DNA of 64,000 bases from NCBI RefSeq assembly GCF_008831285.2, contig NC_045140.1, forward strand, positions 26,120,131 to 26,184,130, in the 5' to 3' direction. This stretch comes from Nymphaea colorata. Lineage: Eukaryota; Streptophyta; Magnoliopsida; Nymphaeales; Nymphaeaceae. Positions 23,851 to 36,513 of the stretch are shown piece by piece (position 1 is the first letter of the stretch; each line of letters starts with the position of its first letter). The position numbers and the translations under genes were made by a program. The notes under the pieces were generated by a model, which had not been told where the DNA came from, did not search any database, and saw only the letters and a list, made by a program, of their open reading frames with translations.

Positions 23851-26800
23851 TCGGCCCCCGACTCACCCCACTGTTCTTTATTGAAGCGCCAATCGCCGCC
23901 CCACTCATTTTGCGGCTTCCCTTTTTATCTTTCCGTTCTTCCCACGACTGGTGCAGTCCTTGTGTGGTTTAGAAGGTTTAGAAAATTGAGAAAGGTTAGA
24001 CTGACGATGTATTCCGAGAGTCTCTACGAGGGTCAATGAGCATATCAAGATCCTTGTTCCCCATTGCCTTTGCCTTCTGAATTTGGTATTGTACTTCGTA
24101 AATCTGATTCGCTTTCAGGCAGCGGCGGAACCAAAAATTTTTTAGGTGTGAAACATTGTTATAGAATTCTCATTTTTGAAAATACACATATATAAATAAG
24201 TAAATAATTGTAAGAAATTTTTATAAAAATAAATAAAAATGTTGTGGACAGACTATATGTAACTACGCTATTACTTCCAGGTTGGAGTATAATATTTTCA
24301 CTTAGTTGAACTACATTCCACCCGAATTTAATTAATTTGTATCCCTGCTTACAATCTACAACCAGTAATAAAAAAATGTCCCCCCCCCCTTCATTACTAA
24401 GTACCTACCGTGCATGCAACTTTCTCTCATCTTGATTCACATTCACTATGGGCTTCCTTTGGGACTGTGCCGCCTCGATCCGTCCATGGAATGACGATGC
24501 AGTTCGAAGGAGAGCTTTTTTTCCTTTGTCAAGTAGTGTGAATCATAGTGCTGATCATATGCACCCGGTGGGAATTAGTTCTTCTTTCATCATGTATTCT
24601 ATAGTGGATGAGGATTGATGACACTGTTGAACAATTTACTAATATAATATAGTTTTCTATGTTTCATCCTTACTTTACAGCTTAAACCTATGAGTAAAAT
24701 AAAGGAAGTATGACCCACATTCTTTTAAAGAGGTGAAGGCTATATAGAGTGTAAGCATCATCTACCTGACCCGTCACGTCCTCTGCTTGCAGCTTTCCTT
24801 GCCAATCAAAAAAGAAAGTGCAATGGCCGCAAGAGAATGGACCGAACACAGCGGGTGGCCCAACATGTATCATGGATCTCCAAACCTAGCTACTTCAACA
24901 GTCTACAGATATATATGAAGCACAAAATAAGAATTGGGTTCAGAAGTGGATTTCTGGATTTATACTTGAAGATGGAAAACATCTGCTTAAGTTTCATCTT
25001 TTAATGTAAAACAGACCTCAAACTCTTGGTAAATAATGAAAAGAGGTAGTGTTCACATAGTAGGCAAATCATGAATGTGAAATGAAGTGCAAAGACCCAA
25101 AAAAAAAAACGGAAATGGCCAAAAAAAGGAAAATTGTGGAAATAGAACAAAAAAAAAGGAGCAAATAATAGCTACTTATTGTCATATGAATGCTGACACA
25201 TTTAGTATGACAAATAATATCTCATTTTATCAATTAGATATCGTTTTTATTGCGCAAGAAATTACCATATTTGGTAAAATATTGTTTCCTACTTCCTACC
25301 CGGTTAACTATTATACTTTTATGAAGGTATTGGATCTGCCCTAACCCCTGCCAGCTTTTTTCTAAAGGTATTGGATCTGCAAAAGTCGGTTCTTCATCCC
25401 CAAGTCTTTGACTCTTTGGTGAGTTGGCTAATTCACCGATTCAGTTGAATCACTTGCGAATTGGTTATAAATAATATACAGATAGTTTAACCAATTAAGA
25501 GCTAATTGATTTGGGAGCAAACTAAGATCAAATATGGGCCTTGAACTTTTTCTTGATTCCTTTTGTTGAAAATTTCTACTGAAACTGTCTTTAGTGTTAT
25601 AACAGAAAACATGTTTAAGCTTGATTTTCCCTTCATCTAGGAGAAAAGAAGAAAAGATATGCTGGTAGTTCAAAGGAAGAACCTCCATAGATAACAAGCT
25701 TCCTTGTGGAAGAACTAGGATTGTGTTCTAGCAGTCCGGAAAGATGTGGAAGAGGCTCCTAAGACATAGCATGAAAGAGTAATAATATTAGAGAAAGAAG
25801 CTCTAACTGCCTCTTTCGCATCTAATTAGTTGTAAAAAGTGTCTCATAAGTCGAAATGCTGTATATATAAAGTAAAGCGCATGGTACCCTCAAGTCACCT
25901 ATTTACGTTCATGTTGTGAAAACTATAGCTAGAATTTGCATTACTAATGCATATGAAATAGAACCTTATGCATGATTTATTTGGAACTATATGCTAAATC
26001 GCACATGCTACTAATTTCGACAAAAATAAATGCATTTCATAATCTTAAAATTGGGCATGCCTTAGGCCATTAATTTTTCAAAATATCATATTTATGCTAG
26101 AGCTGATCAAAACTAGGCGTGTTTTTAAAATGTATTTCATTTGTAAAAAAGAAATTAAGCTTCTCTTAAATAACTGTAGGTGCTCCAAACCCTTTCTCTC
26201 TGTCACGAATTAGTTCTTGCAGGAAAAATACACCAATATCCATGCACGGATACGGTCTATATATATTGCCTTACCTAATTTAATTAGGTGCTTCATATGA
26301 GCACACATGTATGTATATGAGCTCACATGCATGTATATGCATGTCACCTGCCGCTGCTTAATTGATTTACCACCTCAATAAAATGACAATAATTCTAAAG
26401 TTGTTTTTAAAATAAATAAATAAATAAAAAAACAGTTTGAGGCTGATTCTCTTGTATCGATCATTGCGTAATATTATTCATCTTACGTGCGTGCATGCAG
26501 TTTCCACGTCCGCCACAGGTTCAATGTGTTTGATTAATTAATTTGGAAGGAGAAAAACAAACTTTGATTTCAATTCTGAACGTCTCTCCATAAATTGCAA
26601 CATACTCAATCAATCCGTTCTTATCCTCATGAGCCTCTGCATATGTCATCAATTTCATAAAGGGCCGTCCACATTAATCAAAACTAAATGTTCTGCCATT
26701 TTATGCGATTATATATGCTAATTCAGAGAAAGGAAAGGAGGATACGACTCCAAAAAGGCAAAAAAATATATAGATTGAAGTAAATTTTTTTTGTTATTTC

Positions 26801-29372
26801 GGCGTCGTCGTGAACCGCCTGCATGTGTAAAGCTATAAACTTCAAGAAAGCTACCAACAAAGATGCGTTCACACGCGACAGCGAGTTACTTCCTTTTCTG
26901 CAATTTTCGTGCCCTAAATTTCATAAAAAGAAAAAGGTGGAAGGAAATTATAAACTAGAAAAACGCTCGGGTTATTAATTAGGAAGGAAGGCTGTGGATT
27001 AATTAGCTTGAGATCTGAAGTGAGCAGAAAGAAAATCTGAACGTTGGGCTTCCCGAAAACGCTTCGCGATCCACATGGCTCAGATGATGAGCTAAATGAC
27101 AGTTCATCAGCCACTGGAGTCGAATTCCTCCTCATCTTAAAGACTGAGGAGAAAGCGTTACTACGTGGTGCTGAGCACAACGTGTCCCTGTAATTCGCCC
27201 GTTGAAGCCTGAAGGGTAAGTTTCGTAAAGGCTCCTGATTAATTCCATATCAAGCTTGAAGAAGATGTTGTCCATTAATGACAGAAACATTGTTTCTTTA
27301 AAGGCTGAGATAACAAGCCATTAAAAGCTTTACCAAAAGGCTTGTAATTTTCTGATGTGGTTGGCCTTTTGTGGTGCCTCTCTAACAGGCAAGCTAAGGA
27401 CGGACATGGAGAAGACGGAGAACACAGATTTAGATTCATGTTCTTTGCTCGGTATGCTGACATCAGGAAAATACAGCTTCAGTTGGGAGCTTCACCAAAT
27501 TGTGCCAATACAGATGCACCTCGGTCATGGTCATGAAATATTGACCTTCTTCAACTCATAATTAAGGTGGTAGACGTAAGCCCCACCAAGTGAAGGGAGC
27601 TATTATTGGAGTTAATTATTGCTGTCATTGGGTAAGTAGTATATGTGAAGATCATGCTCAGGATCGGGACTGCAAAAGTCATCGTCACTTAGGTAGGTAG
27701 CATTCAGATCGGTAAGACGTCAAGTTGAAGGAGGTGATCGATAGTTCAACACCTCATCCGGTGCATAAATCTGTGAAGGTCCTTCTGGTTCCAGCTTGTT
27801 CAAGAAGGAAACATGCATGATATTGGACTAATTCCTATCTAGTTCAATAATCTCCTAAAACTAGTGTCATGAGCAAAGGGTTTTGGTCAAAAAAGACGCC
27901 GGCAATGGAACCATGTAGCGTAGGTACATTCATGAAGCATGGGACGATATATGACCACATTAATGGTCTTAGCATATGATCTTAAGTATAAATTTTTGGT
28001 TTCCCAGTATATGGTTCTGATATTCATGCTATTGTCAGAAGATAAAGGGCGATGGTAGCTAAGAGAAGCTTTAAAAATTTTCAATTGAACATGAAAATAT
28101 TGAAAGCAATAACAAGAGATTGCTGGGAAAATGAATTGTGAAAGGAAATAATTACAACAATAGCATGCATAGCTCCGATATGACACCATAAACGCATCCA
28201 TGGGGAAAACGTAGAATTGGATTTTTGATCGTTCTTCCAACTTACAAGGTTCTAAATGACTCAAACATTCATGTGATAAGCAAAAAAATAAAGTACAAGT
28301 ATGGATAAGCTCACATGGCAAAGATGGCTTCTATGTCTTGTTTGACATAATCTAGTAGCGGTCTGCCTAAACCCAGTTCGCCTATCAAAACAAGGAAACA
28401 TAAGGGGAACCTCAAAGATTTTACCAATTGGAGACGTGCCAATATGTGGTTGAGGGACAGGAGTGTCATGAGATGGACTGCTCCTTAACCTAGTTAGGAA
28501 AAAGGTAAATCACCGTTGTAAATTAGCTCAAACCTAGTTAAATTACTATTGATTTCCACACTTTCCAATGTCCTAATGAACTGTATAAATCTTATTTTAG
28601 AAACCAAGATAAGCGTGCTACCTACACTCAAAACACAAGCAAAATCCTTGCTATAAGGGGCTAATAATAAGTACACCTTGATACTCAGTTTTCCTTCTTT
28701 TATAAGATTTGGTTTACCATATCTTCTCCTGAAGCCAATGGAAAGAGAAAGAAGCAGTTTGGTTACATTGAGTCTAAAAAAGCTAGATGTGCTTGCAATA
28801 ACTTAGAATGTTAAACTCTATTGGTCCTTGACATAAAAGCTTTCCATATGTTTCAAAGTCCGCGAGAGAGCTGAAAAGAAGTTGACTTTCCCGAGAAGAA
28901 GAAGCATTACTATAGATGGCCTTTCTTCTACCGTAAAAAACAAAAGTGAAAAGAGAGAAAGATGTGAATGGTACTTTTAAGTTTTTCGTTTTTCGATAAC
29001 GAGGGAAACCGCCATGTTTTTTTTTTGGCACGTCGAACTTGGGGGGCCAGGAAGCAATCAGTCACCATGAAAGAGAAGAGAGCCAACACGAAAGAGTGGA
29101 AGTTCAGTCCAAAAGAAAGGAAAGGAAGAAAGAAAAAAGATACATTGGAGCCTTGCACGCATGGCAAAGTTTCATATATGTGTTATTTTTCTGTCATAGA
29201 TCACCACATATGCACGTAAACACAGACAACGAGGGGTCTACGCATACCCCAAGGCAAATGCATGAAACGAATAACCAAAGCTAAGAAGAAAGAAAATAGC
29301 CATGACCGATAGGAGCAATGATGTACACTTTCTCCCGCACAAATGTTTTTGCTGCTCATGACACTCAGTCAT
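23851..29372. other. Intergenic: LAP promoter side, then AT-rich sequence without a gene
   Basis: The first about 200 bp form the presumed LAP promoter; no convincing TATA box was seen. The rest holds no frame with recognisable protein features. Checked and not accepted: 26914-27180, 27887-28321 and 28928-29167, all on the minus strand. Minor structures are a C11 run at 24376 and about 20-bp ATATGAGC-type repeats at 26295-26340. Confidence 0.4.
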
Positions 29373-29966
29373 CTATAGATGCAGCGTGAGATCCAGCTTT
29401 GGCTCCCTAGAAAGAAAACCAGGGGCGTCGTCTTCGATTTCAAGGACGTCTGGGGCATTGTTTGATCCCTTTCTTGAAGATGGTCCCTCTAAAGGAACCT
29501 GCCCGTCCTTTGCCACCATCTGCCTGTACTTCCTCTGCCAGGTGAGGAAGTTTACATCATCCTCTGCATGGGCTCCCTCGAGGGCTCTCGGCCTCTTGGG
29601 AGGGACGTTGGGCCTAGTGGCAGCGCCGGCAGATCCGAGAGACATATTCTGAGAGGAGAAAAAGCCTGCAGGTTGGTAGAGAGCAGGGGGCCTGACATGA
29701 GAGTTGAGGTAGAAGGAAGCTGGGTTGAAGACGAAAGGGCGGGGGTTCAGCGCAGGGGCTGAGTAATCTTTTGGCTTCTGCTGCTTCTTTGCTTCAGACC
29801 TCTCCCTCTTGTGAGCATTCTGGTGACCACCCAAGGCTTGAGAAGTCTGGAATTTCTTGTTGCAGAACTGACAGGGAAACTCCTTGGGCTCAGGAAGGTT
29901 ATCAGGCTTTGGGGTCGCCATGGCCTCCTTCGTCGTCACACTCTTCTCCTCCTCCTGATCAGCCAT
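29373..29966 (-). CDS. Q-type C2H2 zinc-finger protein with C-terminal EAR motif
   Basis: Intronless gene for a 197-residue nuclear transcription factor of the plant single-finger C2H2 class, as in the Arabidopsis ZFP1/3/4/7 and KNUCKLES type. The start is the ATG at 29966 (MADQEEEKS). The frame stays open 14 codons upstream, but only to a GTG. The one finger has C32, C35, H48 and H52 with the plant-specific QALGGH helix (QALGGHQNAH), followed by a basic KRERSEAKKQQK stretch that can serve as nuclear signal. The middle is Pro/Ser-rich. The last residues LDLTLHL form an EAR (LxLxL) repression motif, so the protein is probably a transcriptional repressor recruiting TOPLESS-type co-repressors (inference from family). 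A TATA box lies about 90 bp upstream. The exact orthologue and target genes cannot be told. Confidence 0.93.
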   Translation of the reverse strand: MADQEEEKSVTTKEAMATPKPDNLPEPKEFPCQFCNKKFQTSQALGGHQNAHKRERSEAKKQQKPKDYSAPALNPRPFVFNPASFYLNSHVRPPALYQPAGFFSSQNMSLGSAGAATRPNVPPKRPRALEGAHAEDDVNFLTWQRKYRQMVAKDGQVPLEGPSSRKGSNNAPDVLEIEDDAPGFLSREPKLDLTLHL

Positions 29967-30052
29967 GCTTGCCAAGCAACCAAATAAACGGGGAAACTTT
30001 ATAGACACCCAAGAAGAATTGAATCCCCTACCAGGGCTTTCACTTCCTTGGG

Positions 30053-30058
30053 TTTATA
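30053..30058 (-). promoter_or_regulatory. TATA box of the C2H2 zinc-finger gene
   Basis: The minus strand reads CTTCTATAAACCCAAGG, about 90 bp before the ATG at 29966. A second TATAAA at about 29998-30003 is too close to the ATG to be the main box. Transcription would start near 30025. Confidence 0.5.
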
Positions 30059-30059
30059 G

Positions 30060-33000
30060 AAGGAGTGAGGCAAACATAGCAGGGAAAGACTCAAGTCTTT
30101 CTGGGTTTGGCAGGGTTGTGTGAGAGGCCATTTGGAATGTGACAGATTATGAGATAAAGAGAGAAAGGGAGAGAAGCATGTTCTGCCGTTTTTTTGCAGA
30201 GACGGCATGCTATACACGACATGTTTTTAAATCATTTCCGCCTGTTATTAAAGAAAGAGATTAAGAAGGGAAGTGAGATCTTTGCCTCTTATTTCTTCTG
30301 ATCTCCAAATCGAGCCAACACTTCAAAAATTTGCATAATCGCACGGGAATAAGAAAGTCTGAAATATAAGGCAGGAGTTTGTGATGATAAGAGCAGTGTC
30401 AGTTACCTCCTCTTTTTTTTTTTTTTGGTGGCGAGAAACCCTAGCCCTAGTTACTAGGCTCAAAGGTACTGCTTCAAGTGGTATTCTTAAGGTAAAATGC
30501 GGCTTATATTTCATTTTCTTTGTTATTATTTGAAAAAAAAAAGATTTGCAAAATAAGGTTTTCTTTTTCCAAAAAAGTACATTAATGAGGCAAATTTGAA
30601 AAAAGAAACTCGATTTTTTGGTGCTATATAAGGCATACTTAAATTTGAATTTATTTCATTTATCTGAGTCCTTTAAGTGTACTAATGCAAGTGGTTGAAA
30701 TGAAATTCAAATTTGAGTGTATTTAATTACATCTTAAAAAATCGAGCATATTTTTATAAAATATTATCATTAAATAGTAGAGAAAATCTCGCTGCCATGG
30801 TTTCAGTACATGTGAGACCATTGTCGGAAATTCAAAAAAGGGAAAAAAGGAAAACCGACTTGGTGCACGCAGCATCAGGAAAGCATTTGCACCATAATTA
30901 AGATACATTCCGTTTCAGGCACCCAATATTTGCTCAAAATAATTAAAACCCACTTAACGACTTCGTTACATGGGCAAAAAGCCATCAAATGACGTTGCGC
31001 CATGTGTGAAAAGTTGTTTCAAAATCTCTTGCGCTGCCATCCAAGCAACTTGACTTGAACACTACATGCAGCGGTAGGTTATTGTGTTGGCTTGATTTGC
31101 CGATGCTGCAGGTGGTCATTCCCTTCCCCCAGGAATGGTTTTATGGTTGCAGTTTAAGAAAAAAATGAGGCTGATTCATGGCGTTATTACGAAACACTTG
31201 TAAGAGATCAAATTGACCAGGCGATATGTACTTCTTTATGAAAAAATCTCAACAGGATAAATGAATACAATAATAAGTGGCTACTGGGATGTCATTTTTA
31301 TTAATATGAAAGATGCTAACCCGAGTTACCAACCAATTTTTTTTTTTTTTTAAATTTTAAAGGACAGACCTGGATCTAGTTCCTTTTTCTTTTAACATCT
31401 CACCATTATGAGTTGATTTGCATCAAAACGGACCTTCAATTTGTGATCTGCATCCATAGGGTTTATTATGGGAAAACTACCTGAGAACTGACTCAATTGG
31501 GAGAGAGCAAAAGAGAGAAGGAAAGCAGAACATGTGGAGTGCCAATCTATGGCGAGTATCAAATTGCTTTTCGTCGATGCAAATCTTGTGTCTCAATCTT
31601 TCACTTAACATCTTAGACAACTCAAATCAATTATATTGAAGATATACTTTTACATGTTGCATGGGGGGAGGGTTATACATCAATTCATGTGACAATGTAT
31701 TATGAGAAAATTCAATCCCGTAGTAAAGATTTTTGAAGATATTAGTCTTCAAAAGTTTATAAGTTTGTTAGATGGTTAATTATTCTGGTTCTTAGCTTTT
31801 TTTGGCAACGAACTATAGCTACTAGAGGTCAGGTTAGGATCTGCTGAACTAGGAGCCCAAGTTTAATGTATGACTGAGCTACTAGTACCTCTTAAACTAC
31901 ACATCCAGATTTTATTATGCCTAGTTGTCTTTGTGCTGTGATAGAGTCACTAAAGCGTCAGTAATGGTAAGGTCATAACTTTTAGGCGCATGTTACCCAA
32001 TTAGTAAGACATTAGCCTCTCAATTGGCATCTTGTTGTTCAATATTTGCTCTTAGTTTCGACCAAATGCATTATATGTTTCTTTTGGTCACGCTATTTTC
32101 TCATATAAAAAGTATTTAATACCACCAAGCATGTCATCAATGAGCAAGGTTACGTGTTTAAAGCCACACCACTCTATAAGAAGGCAATCTTTTATACTTT
32201 TTCCAGCATATGGACATCATTGAAGAACACCACTTGTTTGTATTCTGTTTTACTGCCGATACTTCCAAGCATAAGGAATTTTATTATCTACGAGAGCTCC
32301 AAGTGGGAAGCCAAAAAACCTATGGTATGGCCATCAATGCGAAGTTACTATCATCTGAACTACAGCTTCTATGGATGTCTTAACATGATTGCTATGATTT
32401 TGTCTATTAAATTTCTTGTTTCATGGTTTCACTGGTTATAATATAAGAGCATAAGCACAGACACTCACTCTCACTTCCTTTGTTTTAGGGATTAGCTAGC
32501 AATTTTCTTTCACACATTTGCGAGGTGGATTCCGTCCTTCAGGTTTGTCGACTGGCCATATCATATCATATTTTGCATCTTACATTTCAATCGTTCTTTT
32601 TCATTCGTTTTATATGTCTTTGGGATTTCAAGATGTGCTACTATTTTTGGGTAAGGGTTCTCTCTTTTTTCATTGTACTGCATTTCTTCTGTGCCTGGGG
32701 ATTTTTTGTGCATGGTCATCAAAAGCGGCCTCACTGTCAACCATCAGGTGCATATTGGGGAGTCTTTCTTTTCGTTGAAAGAGAAGAAAGTGGCTATGGC
32801 CATGAAGGGAATCACGGGCATAGGATGAACTTTTTGGTAGCCACCGGTAAGGTATAGCGGGGACCGTCATCACCAGTATAGGTCGAACATAAGAACGTCG
32901 GCTCGTCACTTCACCGATGCTTTTGGAGTCATTGACATGTGATTTTCCAACGCCTAAACTCAACATGGTTGTTGATCCGTAGCCCTCTTAAAGGAGGCAT

Positions 33001-33488
33001 CGAAATTGTTATGACCCAGATCCATTAAACTAGGAGTCCAGTTGATGTAGCTTGACTGAGAGCCCATTAGATGCACGAAATTTTTGTAAGTAATAATATG
33101 CATTGACATTTATGACACGGGCGCAAACTAAACCATCGGGGTTGCTTGGGCTGAAATGCTAATACTAGTGTTTGAGAGATCAAATGACTAAACTACCCCT
33201 CATTAACGGGACACATGTCCAAAGCAAAAACTGAAAACCTTCCCCTTTCTAAGGACAAAATTTAGAAAGCGAAGAATTAATAAATGACAATCACACCCTT
33301 TACAATGGGTTGTGAGGCTAGGGACTTCTAAGGGTCGACCCCTAGGTTATTGACTACCCTCTCCAAACTAAGAGATAATATTCAACCCAAAGACCACCAA
33401 GTTGCATATGCTTCCCTTTCCAAAACCCCTGCTTAATGAGAATCATTTATGCCTTCCTTTAACTATGACTTTAATGCTCTTGTCTTCC
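30060..33488. other. Intergenic, no gene recognised
   Basis: Upstream region of the zinc-finger gene followed by AT-rich DNA with poly-T runs (30413, 31336). Two similar stretches, CTAGGAGCCCAAGTTTAATG at about 31849 and CTAGGAGTCCAGTTGATG at about 33030, may be remnants of one repeated element. No coding region was supported. Confidence 0.4.
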
Positions 33489-33755
33489 TCCGGAAAGGAA
33501 AGGAAATCCTCAAAAGAGGTCAAAGCTCCTTTCCTTTTTTTCCTACCTTATGAGGTTCAGGGTTTAGGGTTTAAGAGAGGTTTAGGATTGTTTTGAGGAT
33601 TAGATGGACTTAAAGGTTACTCCGAAAAGGAAAGGAAATCCTCAAAAGAGGTCAAAGCCTCTTTCCTTTTTTCCTACCTCATGAGGTTCAGGGTTTAGGG
33701 TTTAAGGGAGGTTTAGGGTTGTTTTGAGGATTAGATGGACTTAAAGGTTACTCCC
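33489..33755. repeat. 133-bp tandem duplication with telomere-like motifs
   Basis: Two head-to-tail copies meet at about 33621/33622. Each runs from CCG(A)AAAGGAAAGG through CCTCAAAAGAGGTCAAAGC and GGGTTTAGGGTTTAAG to GGACTTAAAGGTTACTC. They are about 95% alike. Confidence 0.92.
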
Positions 33756-33839
33756 TTCAACTTGAAAGTAATTTTTCTTGGTATGAATTTAAGGAAAGAG
33801 AGTAAGGTCGCTCAATGGCATCATTTAAAAAGGTTTGAT

Positions 33840-34006
33840 ACAATGTTTTCGGGCGCCTGTTAACAGGCTTATCTCTGACGCATTTTATAAGCGCCAAAGC
33901 TGCCGCTCTGACGGCTGTTACACCTCTGACTCTCTTGGTGCTGTTAAAAAGCGGTTGTTCACTGGCGCTTTCCACACGCTAGAGCTGAAAAAGAATTGTG
34001 GTAGTG
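33840..34006 (-). mobile_element. CACTA-like transposon terminus
   Basis: The minus strand starts CACTACCACAATTC at 34006, matching the CACTA(C) terminus of En/Spm elements. It continues into GC-rich subterminal repeats (CAGCTCTAGCG, GCGCC, GCGGCAGC, GCCTGTTAACAGGC). The opposite end was not found, so this is probably a fragment. Confidence 0.45.
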
Positions 34007-34223
34007 TGCATGTTGTCAACTGGATCCCTTCTATTTAGTCTGCCGACCCAAATCCAATCTATTTGCAGCTCAGGAGTCCTACCTCAACCCTCCCCATATT
34101 CATACGATATTGATGCCCAGAAGGTCCTTTTCGTATTGTGTAAAATCTGATTAGAACCCGATCCAGTCGAAAAAAATTAAAAGCAGCTTAGAGCAAGCAC
34201 ATTACAGGCCATATACACATTTT

Positions 34224-34301
34224 CCCATTTATTCGCATATGTAAGTTTAGATGCTAACACATCCCATTTATTCGCATATGTAAGTTTAGATGCTAACACA
34301 T
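34224..34301. repeat. 39-bp perfect tandem duplication in the 3' flank of XTH copy A
   Basis: The unit CCCATTTATTCGCATATGTA... (39 bp) occurs twice back to back just downstream of the stop codon at 34364, probably within the 3' UTR. Confidence 0.9.
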
Positions 34302-34363
34302 CCAGAAAAAGTTCAAAGGTATAACACACAAGTTCTGTCAAAGATGAAACCATGCATATGGTT

Positions 34364-36123
34364 TCATGAATAGAGCCCAAGCGAGCACTCTCTAGGCCAA
34401 CCCTGTGGGAACCTCTTGGCATCTGCACAGTAGTTGTATATCATGTAGTTCTTCCGCACCCAAGCTAGCTTCGCCTGGTCCGACGCCGAAAGGTGGACAC
34501 CTGGGTCGAGCCGACTAGCTGAGTAAGTTTTTTTGCATGACGGATCAGGTGAATCCGTGTAGCTCACACACGCATCCAGGACCAAATCTCTGAATGCAAC
34601 TGTAAATGGGGCTTGAGCCCAGTCAACCTTGATCAGCCCACCTCGTGTGGCCCAGTCTGCATTCCAGATGCTAGAGTGCACCCTCATGGCTTGCTTGTTA
34701 GGGTATGGTATCCCCATAGACTCCCTGTTCTTGTATATTCTTATTGGTACCCCATCTACATACAGCCTGCAATTAATTTAATTCCCCAGACAAGTCAAGG
34801 GGTTAAATATACATGCATACATATAATTTGATCTCTACCCATTAATTTTATTTCAATCCTACTTTTATAAAGGCTGGATTCCTAAGCTAGAATTGCTTGG
34901 ACAGCACTGCTGTTGGTGATGCTCAAAGGAGATCTGTTCTTTTTCTCATAAAAATAACTTTTTGCTGTGTTGGATGAGTGAAAGAGCAATCCTTGCAAAA
35001 GAGTCGAAGCTCCCATCCAACCTCTTGTTCTTGTAGGGCACATAGTCTACTTTCTTGCTTTGGGTATCACTTTTGGTGCATTTGGTGTCTTTTCTTTTGC
35101 AATATAAGAGATCAATGTTTCTAATACTCAAAATGAAAACTAACCACTTACCAGTCTTGCTCACAAAGAAAAAAAAAAGTTTTTTCTCTTTTCTTGCTCA
35201 AATAAGAAAGGCTAAGGAGATGAAGATGGACTTACGTTATCCGAAAAGGAGTCCACAAAATCGAGTAGGTATGGAAATCGACAGTTGGATCGAACCACAG
35301 GTAGAACTGCTGCTCTCTTTCCCCTTCCCCCTGTGTGTAGACATTGGTATGCAAAGTGTAAGGCTGTCCACTCAGATTGCCAAGAAACTCCATGTCGATC
35401 TCGTCCTTCGACCATCCTGATCCAGCCAACTGCATGCCCAACACGTTCATTCCATGCCAATTAGAATTATCGATGAAAACATGGAAACTGAATATAAAGA
35501 TGACGAAACTCGTACGTTAAGACACCTGGATACATCTAAGATACATGTGGCATATCGTTTTCTGTGTCGCTGTTTAATGAGGACAGCGTATGAAAAAGTA
35601 AAAACACCGCATAATTAGCTGTAGACTCAACTAGGTTTACGAGATGATTCAAATTCTAAAATAAGATCTTCCTAAGTGCTGCCATCTGATTAATTTTCCT
35701 TTTTAGCATGTTTATATATGAAGGGATTACATTTTAGGATGATAATTAAACATCTTAGAAGGGTGGACTAAAGTCGTGGTTTAATTCAGTTCAGAAAACG
35801 ACGAAGAGAGACAATTAAGAAGGAAGAAGAGCTCTTGTGCTTACGTAAAACGAGGCTACGGTGCCCGCAGAATTGCCAGGAACGAGCTTGATTTTCATAT
35901 CGAATCTACCATAAAAGAACTGCTGTCTAGATTGAAGGCCTGAGCCCGAGACGCCGTCCAAGGAAAGACGGATCTCTTGGCCTTGGTTAGTGATCACTGT
36001 ATGGTCTCTACCCCACAGAATGTCAACGTCTGTGTTGAAATCTGCCATGGCTGTGACGAGTAAGGCAGAAAAGAGCAGGAGATGGAGATGGAGATGGAGG
36101 GGGGACAGGGGCGAGAAAGCCAT
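34364..36123 (-). CDS. XTH: Xyloglucan endotransglucosylase/hydrolase, copy A (3 exons)
   Basis: GH16 cell-wall enzyme that cuts and rejoins xyloglucan. CDS exons 36123-35845, 35429-35236, 34766-34364 give 291 residues, normal for the family. All introns are GT-AG and in phase. The start is MAFSPLSP at 36123; an in-frame ATG at 36216 lies inside the TATA box and cannot be used. Residues 1 to about 27 are a signal peptide ending near TAMA, so the enzyme is secreted. The mature part begins [11 protein letters not shown]. The catalytic block is DEIDMEFLG (nucleophile E103, acid/base E107), followed by an N-glycosylation sequon NLS. The usual His before DEID is Lys (SKDEID). The C-terminal XET domain keeps [13 protein letters not shown] and [17 protein letters not shown], so both expected cysteine pairs are present. 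It is the downstream partner of copy B, about 1.3 kb away on the same strand. Confidence 0.95.
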
Positions 36124-36214
36124 GAATACTGCAATATTGCTCCGAAGTGGGCAATGGAGAAAGGGGGAAGCGGGAGTTTGCAGAGTGTGAAGAAGATGGG
36201 AGAATTGGAGCTGC

Positions 36215-36221
36215 ATTTATA
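36215..36221 (-). promoter_or_regulatory. TATA box of XTH copy A
   Basis: The minus strand reads CCGTATAAATGCAG, 92-98 bp upstream of the chosen ATG at 36123. It excludes the ATG at 36216 as the translation start, because that ATG overlaps the box. Confidence 0.6.
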
Positions 36222-36443
36222 CGGTGGAAAAGTGGAGGAGGTGAAGGGTGGGGAACAGGTTGTAATTGTATGCCTAGCCCTTCATTAAATTGAAGAAGGG
36301 GAGCAAAGGAGTTGGGGCCACCTGGCCGGGAACTGGCTGTCAGCAACTCTTACTCTCCTGCATGCAGCTAACCTCTTAATTCTCCTCAACCTCTTTTTGT
36401 AGTTATGCATAGAACGGATAATGATGCACAAGGCAACGTCCAG

Positions 36444-36446
<3 letters not shown>

Positions 36447-36511
<65 letters not shown>
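36447..36511. repeat. (CT)32 microsatellite in the XTH copy A promoter
   Basis: Uninterrupted CT dinucleotides about 320 bp upstream of the ATG. The coding strand of the gene reads GA. Confidence 0.97.

Positions 36512-36513
<2 letters not shown>

Noticed and set aside
27887-28321. 144-codon minus-strand frame
   Set aside because: Cys/Tyr/Phe-rich translation of AT-rich sequence, no domain, no supporting structure.
29967-30008. Longer N terminus of the zinc-finger protein
   Set aside because: The upstream codon is GTG, not ATG, and the ATG at 29966 gives a normal family start.
31950-32060. tRNA-like or SINE-like stretch
   Set aside because: Some B-box-like bases, but no cloverleaf and no correctly spaced A-box.
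36123-36216. Upstream in-frame ATG of XTH copy A as the start
   Set aside because: It overlaps the TATA box, and the extension would precede and destroy a normal signal peptide.
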